Shown: piece after piece, positions 48,417 through 58,354 of the stretch
How the letters are laid out: each line of letters opens with the position of its first letter
How positions within the stretch are numbered: position 1 is the first letter of the stretch
Assembly (NCBI GenBank): GCA_019454045.1
Contig: SKCR01023737.1
Location: 62,001 to 126,000 of the forward strand
Reading direction: 5' to 3'
Origin: Zanthoxylum bungeanum
Taxonomy: Eukaryota; Streptophyta; Magnoliopsida; Sapindales; Rutaceae
DNA length: 64,000 bases
Notes under the pieces: generated by a model
Told to the model about the DNA's origin: nothing
Seen by the model: the letters and a program-made list of their open reading frames with translations, nothing else
Databases searched by the model: none
Program-made: the position numbers and the translations under genes

Positions 48417-48758
48417 TCTATATTATAAAGCACAATGGTGTAGGAGGAAAGATAAGACAACTAATGATTAGGATTAAGAGAGATAATGTATTCAAATGCT
48501 ATCTTTATGTGGCTTAATTGGCGGCTCAGATCATTTCATTATAATCTAATGGCTGATAAAGAATCATTCCATTATAAAATCTCTATAAAAATGGAAAATG
48601 AAAACTACCAAATAAATTAAAGAATAAAATCATTTAATTCAAAAATAAAATCATTTCATGATAGAATATCTCTGAAAATTAACAACAAATTAAATAACAG
48701 AATCTTAATCTCTCTGTAATTTATGTAACACCGTGCCGAATGTACGGACAATATCTAG
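48417..48758 (+). mobile_element. 342-bp non-autonomous Helitron
   Basis: Starts TCTATATTATAAAG after an A and ends ATATCTAG before a T, as Helitrons do (5' TC, 3' CTRR, insertion between A and T). Seven bases before the CTAG is a short stem (CCGTGC / GTACGG with one G-U pair, 48731-48747). No coding sequence. It begins 12 bp past the copia LTR end. Confidence 0.7.
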
Positions 48759-48779
48759 TGTGTGTGTATATATATAACT

Positions 48780-48960
48780 CCTAAAAGCAAATATACTTCG
48801 AATCTCCGAAATTTCAAATAAAAAAAAAAATTAGTGTGAATTTCGGAAAATGTGACTATTTTTGCAAAACTCAACCATTGTGATTCATTTTGGTAAACGA
48901 AATTTTTTTTTTTGGGCTAGTTTTGTTAAATTCCATTTTTGATTGTAACATAGATTTTGA
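48780..48960. repeat. Right inverted arm of the disrupted TIR transposon
   Basis: In reverse complement this stretch gives GCAAAAATAGTCACATTTTCCGA and TTATTTGAAATTTCGGAGATTCG, matching the left arm at 27750-27870 in the same order and spacing. It also matches an outer TTTACCAAAAT block. This places the family A element and the Helitron inside one older unit. Confidence 0.5.
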
Positions 48961-50748
48961 TTCTTTAATATGATTTTGATATATATATTCATACCTGTTT
49001 AGATTTCTCAAAAAAAAAAAAAAATGCAACCTATCTTAGTGTCAGTTGTTATTGCATAGACGTGGCAGAAGTAGATTGGTCCATTTGAAGAAAAAATGAA
49101 CATTTTTTCTCATTTTTCTTTTTAAAGACAAAGGGCACGATATTGATTACAAGTTATGGATGGTCCACTCTACCGGTAGGCAATAGGTCATTGCTTAGGG
49201 TATCATTTTGGAAAAAAAAATCACGGCCTTCAAATACTAGTGTTTTATTTGTTCATTTATTTATGGAAAATTCTCAATATATACTTAAAGATTAAGAGAT
49301 TAGTAGATTATTAAAAAAACAAAAATCCTAAAATTTTATTTATCGGTCTATCTAAAAATTATAAAGTATATTAAATTTGTATCAAAATTAGATATACGAT
49401 TAAAACGTGTGTCAAATATATGATATATATATTATATGTTTTCTATACTTTTGATAGACTCTATAATCTTTAAGTGAATCGATGAATAAAATTCAAGATT
49501 TTTTATTATATTTTATAACCTGGTAAACATTTGATAATTTTCGTTTATTTATTTATTTTCCTTTTGTTTGTTTTAGTTATGAAAGTGAACAAAAAAATGG
49601 GCCTTAGGCCCCAAAGTCTCTCACATTATCCATTTATTTATTTTCCCATTTCATAAGTGAAGTCTTTCCTTTTTTTGTTTTAATAGTTGGAAACTCTTAT
49701 TTTCGAACTTAAATAGAGCAGGTAAAATCTCTGATTGTCCCAGACTCTTATAAGAAATACACTCTCTGGATTCGAATCCAATACCTCAAGATAAGATCCT
49801 GAACCCTACACCATCAAACCACGTCTCTTAAGGACTTCATACACCATCAAGTCACGTCTCTTGAGGACTTCATAAATGAACTTTCACGGCCACTGAAATT
49901 GACTCGGAATTTGGTTTTGAAAGTGTACCACATATATATATTTTCTCGTTCTCATTCTAATTTATTATTTTATGTCCGATATATGTAAATTACAAATAAT
50001 AAGAAAACAAAAACTATATTATGGTCAAAACCTCACATATAAAAATAACATTAGACATCGAGAATATCAGAACTAGACGTGATTAGATGGTAATTTTCAA
50101 TTGGTTACAATATTGCTTTGATGTAGAAGCTGTATGTTATTTCATTTATGGAATTTGGAAGCAAGTTCGTTTTCCATCTTTCCCTGTCCCATACACAAGA
50201 GATGGAATAATTTCAGTGGAGCCTTAAACAAATGAAATTTGAAAACCCTAGATTGATTTGATTGTATCTATTAAAAGTTAAAATCAATGATCGGGTGGAT
50301 ATCAACGCCGTAATTAGAATATTGATTCAATAGTGATAAATTTGATTTATATATAAAAAAAAAAAATATGATTCATTTTAGTTGGAGTAAATCAAAACTA
50401 TTTTATTAATAAAATATATTTTACATTAATTTATAAGATATTTTTTAATAAACTTTCGGATAAAACAAGAGATGAATATCTTTGCTCACATCTACGTAGC
50501 TCAATACGTGGACATGCACATGGGCTAAGGCTAGCTGCAGCTCAATCAATGTAGCTAATTTATTTCCTATCATATCATATGATGTGGATATGATAACTAC
50601 CATATATTAATTTGATTTGTGGTTTAGTAATAAACGACCGACAAAATTTGTATTAGCAATCTAATGAATTTTCTTCATTTATGGTAGATAATTTGGCAAC
50701 ACTACTTTAGGGTTATATTGGACTATGGTCTAGCTAGCTATGTGAGCT
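48961..50748. other. Gene-free AT-rich region
   Basis: No supported gene. One recognised dispersed repeat (49686-49800, listed separately); otherwise AT-rich sequence with a few palindromic words such as ATATATGATATATATATTATA near 49418. Confidence 0.5.
49686..49800 (-). repeat. Dispersed SINE-like repeat, copy 1
   Basis: Shares GAGCAGGTAAAAT, GATTGTCCCAGACTCTTATAA and a following GATTCGAATCC-type site with 62665-62775. On the minus strand the latter reads like an RNA polymerase III B box (GGATTCGAATCC). Only two diverged copies are visible, without target duplications. Confidence 0.5.
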
Positions 50749-50757
50749 ATCAAATAT

Positions 50758-51498
50758 AGGGGTGGGCAAAAAACCGACCGAACCGAACCAAACTGCAAAC
50801 CGAATCAAACTGGACCGAATTTATGATTTTTTTTTTCTAACGGTTCGGTTTGCAGTTCGGATTGCCCACCCCAAACGGTGTACGGTTCAGTTCAGGAGCT
50901 AATCCGAACCGCACCTGTTAAACCGAACCAAACCGTTATAATTAAAAAAATTATATATTTTTATAAAAAAAAAATTGTATTTTTCTTTTAATTTTATTCT
51001 ATGTTTTCTTTTTATTAGTATGTTAATACTTTTATTCTTAAATTTTTTGTTAATACTTTTATTCTTCAATTTATTTGTTAATACTTTTATTCTTAAATTT
51101 TTTGTTTTATGGTAGCATCATTATTCTTGAAAGTAAGATGTTGGATTTGTCTTTTAATTAGAACGATGGTAGCATCATTATTCAAGGTAATTTTTAAAAA
51201 AATACAAGAATTAATTGTGCCTCATTTTTCAATCATCAATGGAGTGCATGTGTTCCTTGGAGTCACATCTTACACCCTAACACTTCATACTATTTGTTGG
51301 ATAAACTATTTTTTTTTTTTTTTGTCTTCACTTAAGTGGATGAAAATTTGTTTTAATATAATAATCCGTAAACCGAACCGAACCAATCCGTAAACCGCTG
51401 GTTTAAAAAATTTTCAATCGAACCAAACCGTTATTTAATAGTTTGGTTTGAGAGGTAAAAAATCTGAACCGAACCAAACCGAACCGCGCCCACCCCTA
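50758..51498. mobile_element. CCGAAC-rich non-autonomous DNA element, 9-bp TSD
   Basis: 741 bp, ends AGGGGTGGGC and GCCCACCCCTA, flanked by ATCAAATAT (50749-50757) and ATCAAATGT (51499-51507). Same family as 35241-36032 but inverted: its core TTAATACTTTTATTCTTCAA and CAAGAATTAATTGTGCCTCA are the reverse complement of the other. The 94-residue ORF at 51109-51393 lies inside and is not conserved as coding. Confidence 0.85.
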
Positions 51499-51507
51499 AT
51501 CAAATGT

Positions 51508-52044
51508 ACTAACGTGTTTAGTAAGGTTGAAGCCTCTAGGTATAGATTTCAATAGTTAAAAACTCAATCTAACAACTAGTTTCATAGTTGATGGTTCAAC
51601 AATACACCCCGTCACGTGCAGGCCATAATAAGGTAAGTGACTCATTCCTGCATGATGATGATTATTATTATTTTATAATAGGGGTGTTTGGACAAACTTA
51701 CTTGCACTTCGACTAATCTCCAACACTTATTTTGTGCCTTCAAAAATTTTCCAACATAAATCAGAATAAGTCGATGACTTTTGATGGGATTTGAATCTTA
51801 AACTTGAGAAAGAACAGATCACTCAAGCCACCTTTAAGACAATCTCTTGGGATTATTCGTGCATGATTTCATACTCCTCGATCTATATGTTTAAAGATTG
51901 TTGTTATATATTAACCAGATGGGCGATGGATTGACGGTAAGTTTACATCTATCACAGTGATTCTGCACATCATGCAAAATTGACCCCATCAATAATAACA
52001 ATAAATTTGTTATATATTATTATTTAGTCCCTCACTTCGCGGAC
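51508..52044. other. Gene-free region with a repeat-like motif
   Basis: Holds a GGATTTGAATCTTAAACTTGAG stretch (near 51787) of the kind seen in dispersed plant repeats, and no supported gene. Confidence 0.35.
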
Positions 52045-52386
52045 ATGGAGACTCTCTCCGAGTCCAAATGTGAAGACAACAAGGTGATTGAAAAGCTGAG
52101 GAGACAAAAGAAGAAGGAAGCAGATTCTGATTCCCAATACTTTTTATCATCTCCAAATTTGGATTGTAACAAATATCATCGGAATTTCTTCACCTCCAAG
52201 GCCATGGACAAAATACATCAAATTATGAATGGCATCCCAGTAGTAAAGCAATCCCTTGATTCCTATTTGTCAAGGAAATCAAGTAACAAAACCAGGCAAA
52301 ATCTATGCAAAAATCCAGGGGATTTTATGCTCTTACTGTCCTTTTTTGAACTAACGGTACCGCTAATTACATACTGGATCATATAA
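52045..52386 (+). CDS. Hypothetical 113-residue ORF
   Basis: Starts METLSESKCEDNKV after a purine-rich context, with a basic KLRRQKKKE segment and a hydrophobic end (LLLSFFELTVPLITYWII). The composition is more protein-like than most frames here, but no family is recognised and no introns, TATA box or neighbours support it. It may be a first exon, a gene fragment or chance. Confidence 0.2.
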   Translation: METLSESKCEDNKVIEKLRRQKKKEADSDSQYFLSSPNLDCNKYHRNFFTSKAMDKIHQIMNGIPVVKQSLDSYLSRKSSNKTRQNLCKNPGDFMLLLSFFELTVPLITYWII

Positions 52387-52389
52387 TCA

Positions 52390-53369
52390 TGTAAGCAGAT
52401 CAAGATGAAAAGTGAAAAATAACACACTTTCAACACTTCAAGCAATATCCATGTTTAGAGAGAGCTAACTTCCCAGGTTAACACATCAAAAAAGCACGGA
52501 TGAGATGTACTCGCTACCAACAGCTGGTCAAGGATTACCCGTCAATTTCATTTCATGGACATGGGAGGCAAAATCCAATTGTAAACGATCTTAGTCAAAA
52601 GAGGAAAAGAAAACACACAACAAAAAGCCTATTCAAGAGGTTCATCTTTCATCCAAGCAATCATAAAGCAAATCTATCCTCAAAAAATAAAAGAACTTGG
52701 TAATTCTGTAACAATTTACCATCTGTACTTGATGTGATATGCTTAATTCCTTCATGTCTCCTTGATTGGAAAGATCACAACCCATCATGTGCTTGCATCC
52801 ATTTCAATAACTAAAAACCCTAAACATTGGCTTTTCTACACTTATCTAGTTGTTTTTCAACTATCTGGGTTCTACCAAGGTTTCTATGAAGATGTAGGGA
52901 GAGAATTTCATTTCTGCCACCTGACTGCTTCTCTAATAATTTGAGGAAATAAGAGAGATTGCTCCATGGAATCTGTCCGGGAGGGCAACGGTGACTTAAA
53001 AAAACCAAGTTACCACTGAAGAGCTCAGACTTTGGTTTAATAAAAATACTGCAGGCTTATTTAAAAATTACATAAGCCAGAAATCAAGTATGATCATCAC
53101 ATTAATCAGAAGAAGCAAACAGTTGAAACATTACCCAAACAGTTAATAGAAGAGGGGTTGAAAAGCTATAAAACCGGTGAGGGAGATGTCATATATGACT
53201 TGTGAAGAAGATCACGAAACTGGCCAGATATACTGTACATTAACCAAGCTAAAAAGGACAAGCTCGCAACTAGCTTAGACAGAAGATTGACTAGGGCCAG
53301 ACACGGCATTACTCCACTGAAGAGATTGTTTTACATCATGCAAAAGATCATGTTAATGACCAGTCATCC
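52390..53369. other. Gene-free region
   Basis: Unremarkable intergenic sequence. Short frames at 52500-52703 and 52762-52944 show no domain or splice context. Confidence 0.4.
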
Positions 53370-54090
53370 TAGGCATGTGAAGGTGCGTTTTTCTGCAACC
53401 TCTACCTATGTAGCACATTTGTCCGCTTTGGGAGCTCCCGAAAAGCGTTTGGTCTCACAAGACTTTGTCCTTAGGAAGCCTACCCACATGGGAATTGGGA
53501 TGTAGTTGTGGGCAAGCGCAACTCAAATCCCGGTGCTCAAGAGCCATGTGGATTTATTTGTAATCGTGCATGCGTGGGTTGCGACTTGAACCTAGGATTT
53601 AAAAGTCCATATGATGGTTTCAAGTGCAAACATGGTACCATCAAGCCAAGTTGGTCTGATGGTACCACATGTGCACTCAAAACCTCTATATGCATTAGCG
53701 CATAGGTTAGAGTCACATCAACCCCATTATTTCTTCAAATAATGTTGGTCACAACCACTTCCCACATAAGTAGGCTCCCTATAAGGATAAAATCGAGTGG
53801 TTCCTACACCCTCCCAAAACAAACAAGCAGAAATGCACCTTCATAAAGGTTCAATGTTTTATGAAGGTGCTACTTTGGGCACAATTGTCTGCTTTGCATG
53901 CATGGTTTTGTTCTGTGGGAAGCCTCCCCCACGTGATACCCACATATTTATTTGAGAAATATGTGGGTGTTGCTACTCGAAATCAAGATTCGAGTCCATA
54001 TGTATGTTTCAAGTGCATCTCCGGAGTGCAAGCTCCCTGTTCCTGTAGTGGGGGTGCGCAAAATAGCACCTTCAGTATGAACAATGTTAA
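53370..54090. repeat. Diverged dispersed repeats with three strong hairpins
   Basis: Two related segments (53413-53530 and 53880-53970) share CACATTTGTCCGCTTTG / CACAATTGTCTGCTTTG and GGAAGCCT.CCC. A third copy is at 63855-63910. Perfect inverted repeats: 53633-53643/53657-53667 (TGGTACCATCA), 53835-53847/53858-53870 (GCACCTTCATAAA), 53939-53949/53957-53967 (CCCACATATTT). The ORFs across this region are not conserved. Confidence 0.5.
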
Positions 54091-55232
54091 ATCTCTTAAC
54101 TTCATTGGGACAAGGCGACAAGTGCTTCAAGCAAGGGAGTCCTTGGGATCTAAAGTCAAAATTTGCTTATGGCATCTCTAAAGCCTAAACCTCATCATTC
54201 ATTGATTAAAGTTCTGCATTCCCATCTGGGATTGGAAAGCAGAAATGCAAGAAATATATCTACTCCTCCTACTCTTCGAAGGCTGGATATCCTTACACCC
54301 CAATACATGGGTATGAGAAGCCATAATGCTGCTGCTTATAGAAAGAATTCTGAGTCTGAACAGTCAAATATAGATTAAGATCTCAATCTAGCCCATTTAG
54401 TGAGACTCATGAACCAACCCATAATTCTCTAACTAATTTTTGTAGACAAAACTCCACGATACTACCCTTCGAGCAAAGACAACTTCACATTCGTGTATCC
54501 CTTATTTTCAACAAGATCCAAATGCAGTCTTTAACCCTCATTTTGTCAGAGTCAACAAAACATGCATAAAATTGTTAGTCATGGACAACTAGACAGTTAA
54601 TAACTAAGTTGGCACCATGAATGGCTAATGGAGTCCTCAGCCAAATCCATAACATTATCAACATTCAACAGCAACATTCCGAACAAGAACATAGAAAAAT
54701 TCTAAAAACTCAAACTCCTAGCTTCTTCTCATCTGAGTTGTCATACACGGAAAAACAAGATTCCTAATCTCAAATACAACTGCCAAGGACAATCCAGTTA
54801 TTCTCTATTTTTTTTAATATTTATTTCAAGGTTTAATAAAAATTACATCCACCCATGCATACAATTACACTATATAATAAAAAAAAATGTATAAATAGTA
54901 CCTTAAATAACAGGTGAATGAGTTAAAAGTAATAACAAGGAATATGTTACAAATCAAACAGGCAGTATAACCACTACAACCAACAAAGTACATTATGCCC
55001 CGTGTCTACACTCTAGATAAAGGTAAGGCAAAAAGTTTATACCAGCAACAAACAAATAACTTAAACACCATCTACTTCCAAAATTATATCATAGAACACT
55101 ATGAAAGTTCTCATAAGATTAAGGCCTACACATGCAAAGCGGGAAGAAACCTGGATTGAACTCAAGAAGGTAATTACTGAGCTCTACCTCACAGGTTCAA
55201 CTTTTCACTTACAAGTCACGTCCCAAACTGCG
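54091..55232. other. Gene-free region downstream of NFS1
   Basis: AT-rich intergenic sequence and the presumed NFS1 3' UTR (immediately below 55233). No RNA gene, repeat family or convincing ORF seen. Confidence 0.5.
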
Positions 55233-56608
55233 TCAGTGCTGTGCCCATTGTATCTGTTTTATATCAATTCCCTCTTTCACCATTTCGTATAGTGGGCTCA
55301 TTTCCCTCAACTTCTCAACCTGCTTCGCTGTAAGCTCAATAGCCCTGTCGACCTCTGCCTCCGTAGTAAACCTTCCAATCCCAAACCTAATCGAAGTATG
55401 TGCCATATCTTCATCCACACCTAAAGCCCTTAAAACATATGATGGCTCCAAACTCGCACTTGTACATGCACTTCCACTCGACACTGCCACCTCCTTCAAC
55501 CCCATCAACAAACTCTCTCCTTCAACATAAGCAAATGACAAGTTCAAATTCCCCGCATACCTCCTCTCTATACTCCCATTAATCACCACTCCGTCAAGTT
55601 TTTCCTTAATTCCATTCAATAACCGATCTTTCAAAGCCGTAATCCTCTTATGATCATAATCCATCTCCTTTTTTGCAATCTCGCAGGCAGAGCCAAATCC
55701 CACAATTAACGGTGTAGGCAACGTCCCACTCCTTATGCCTCTCTCTTGCCCACCTCCATTTATCAATGGCTCAACTCGAATTCTCGGTCTTCGTCTCATA
55801 TACAAAGCACCAATTCCTTTCGGCCATAAATCTTATGCCCACTCAATGACATCAAACTCACATTCCATTTCTCAACATCAACGGGAATCTTACCCAACGC
55901 CTGAGCTGCATCAGTGTGAAAAGGGATTTTAAATTCTTTACAAATTTGCCCTATTTCTTCCATAGGCTGAATCACGCCAATCTCGTTATTAACCGCCATA
56001 ACGGAAATCAAACCGGTATCAGGCCTAATAGCGGCTCGTAATTCATCTAAATTAACAATCCCATCAGCTCCAACGGGCAAATAAGTAATTTCGAAACCTT
56101 CCTGCTGAAGATGCCGGCACGAATCGAGAACGCACTTGTGTTCGGTCTGGGTAGTGATGACGTGGCGCTTTTTATCCTTGTAAAAGTGCATGACACCTTT
56201 GATGGAAATATTATTCGACTCCGTAGCGCCGGAAGTAAAGATTATTTCTTTAGGAGAAGCGCCGACGAGATCGGCTATATGAGAGCGGGCGGTTTCGACG
56301 GCGAGGTCCGATTCCCAGCCGAAGAGGTGGGTCCGGGAGTGGGGATTACCGTAACGGGAGAGATAGAAAGGGAGCATGGCGTCGAGGACACGTGGATCGA
56401 CAGGAGTGGTCGCTTGCATATCGAGGTAGAGAGGACGGCCCGCTATTCTCACGCCTTTCATGGTGATTCCATTTTGGTCCTCCTGAGGTTCGTACGCCGA
56501 AGGAACTGCGACGGCGGCGGCGGCCGTTGATTGTCGGCGGAGGCTGGTGGTTTTGGCGGCTTTAGTTAGGGTTTTGCGGAGAGTTGAAGCGAGGAGCTTA
56601 GATGCCAT
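55233..56608 (-). CDS. NFS1: Mitochondrial cysteine desulfurase NFS1 with a frameshift
   Basis: PLP enzyme that takes sulfur from cysteine for Fe-S cluster assembly in mitochondria; normally essential. Single exon, total span of 1,376 nt, equal to about 458 codons, the usual plant NFS1 size. Ser/Arg/Lys-rich N-terminus (about residues 1-34) fits a mitochondrial presequence. Domain marks: [67 protein letters not shown], the PLP lysine in SLSGHKIYG, and the catalytic cysteine in [14 protein letters not shown]. Immediately after SGHKIYG the frame is lost by one missing base at 55822-55824 (GGCCG where a GGCCCG-like codon pair is expected). The downstream frame is then clean to the stop. Both parts are otherwise undamaged, so this is either a sequence or assembly error or a very recent lesion. 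Confidence 0.93.
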
Positions 56609-57300
56609 TTTCGACGGGTTTTTTTTCTCCGCTTCGTTGCGTGGTGAAGTTCAGATAAAAACGTGAGAATGGTAATTTGTTAGGGTCACCGACTGTTTCA
56701 TGAACGGATGTATATTACTGTGACACGTGGCAGTTGGAGGTCAAATGTGTAAATCGGAACTCTTGATCAAAATTTTGATTTATGATAAAAAATTAATTAC
56801 GTTATATTTTTTTAATATTTTAACTTTTGGAAAACTCAATTTTTGAAAAAAATCACGATTAATAATTATAATTTCTCATCATTAATCAAACATTTAAAAA
56901 TTAATTTATACCATAATATAATGTTATCATTTAATTATAGGTCAAACCACATTACCAAATTAAAAAAAATTATTACCTTTGTGGAAGGGTAATTTCACCA
57001 CACCCCTTTTAACTATTGAAACATGTTCGCAATTTTTTTTTTTTTTTTTTTTTTTTTTAAGTGCAAACTCTAGTATACAAATTAATGAGATATTATATTG
57101 TTGATCGATGAAAACTCCATATAAAGTGATTTATTTTCATAATTTTAATTTTTATCGAAATAAATTATAATATCACATCAATTTGTACAAGTGTAATATA
57201 ATAATAGTCAAAATAAAAGAATAAAAGTAACATCAATATAAGTTTGAAAAAAAAAATGATGTCGTTTTAGTATGATTAGTTAAGGAAAACGACATCGTAG
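56609..57300. other. Intergenic region between NFS1 and the acidic-protein gene
   Basis: Likely shared divergent promoter region. It holds a T run of about 29 bases (57030-57058) and a perfect 11-bp inverted repeat GATGTCGTTTT (57258-57268 / 57286-57296). No gene. Confidence 0.5.
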
Positions 57301-57536
57301 AATAGTTCTGATTCATGGGTAATTCGATTCATTAAATGCTTGGCAACCGACAAAGAAGTGAAGCTGATTGCGCGTCACGGGAGTTGTTTATTAAGTGGCA
57401 CGGATTTGTCAAGATCCAAATCTAAAGAACTGAAAGCATTCTCTAGGCAAACGTTAACACAAAATCTTAGCTTCATATTCAAATTATATATTTTCTTTCT
57501 TTATCATTGCAGAATCAGGGAGCTTAATTTTTCTGG

Positions 57537-58334
57537 GTAAGTCTCGTTTAATGGTTTTGAGTCAGTTTTTGTAACCGAATTGTGAATTGATCAGATACTT
57601 TGACGTTTCTGCGTGTCTGCAAGTTTAGATCTAATTGAACTTGTTACTGTATTAATCTGTGATTGCTTCTGCATTTTATCACTCTGTGATTTTGTTAATA
57701 TATTTCTTTAGTTAATGTGAGTAAAGGAGTAATGGGTTTTAGAATCTGTGAATGATCTGGGGATCAGTCGGCGAAGCGAAACTGGTTTTTGTTTCTTGAT
57801 CTAGGGGAATGTTTAGGTCTATTCTGCAATGGCATAAGTGATTTGATGGGTGTCGCCGATGTCACTTGTCTCTGTAGATCAGCTTAAGTGAGGACACGGT
57901 GGTTGCATATATTAAACATCTTAGGCAATTTTAAGAAATTTAGCTGATTTGTTTGGTTTGATTCGTTTATTTTGTTAACTTTTTTTATTGATATCGGCAG
58001 ATAAGATATTCTTAGTGAGTAATTCGTGGATTTGAATCTCAGTTTGTACTTAACAAATTTATTAAAGCCTAGATTTATAGGCAATTTGACTTGTGTGGGT
58101 TTGGTGATTATCATAATGCATTACAAGCTGGTGGAATATATTAGTTTTGTGACCTTGTCGCTTGTTAGTTTTCGTCAACATTTTGCCATTTTGGTGTTGA
58201 AATCACCTTGGAGTTTATCAACCGATTGATAAACCTCTAGTGCTGAATTTGGCATAGAATGTTTCAAACTTTTACCAACCTATGTAATAGGAGTTGGAGA
58301 CTTGGAGGACTGATATTAGTTGAACTTTTGGCAG
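57537..58334 (+). other. Probable 5' UTR intron
   Basis: Donor TTCTGG|GTAAGT-like at 57537 and acceptor TTTTGGCAG at 58334, 20 bp before the start codon at 58355. T-rich composition with no long ORF fits a leader intron. Inferred from splice signals only. Confidence 0.5.
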
Positions 58335-58354
58335 GTGTTTGAAGGAAATTCATC

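Noticed and set aside
53287..54181. Chain of plus-strand ORFs with many cysteines (53508-53705, 53861-54181)
   Set aside because: They fall on the dispersed repeat with hairpins and lack splice signals or a recognisable family; the cysteines come from TGT/TGC in the repeat.
56111..56530. 139-residue open frame antisense to NFS1
   Set aside because: It lies wholly within the NFS1 coding region on the other strand and has no family resemblance; it is a shadow of codon bias.
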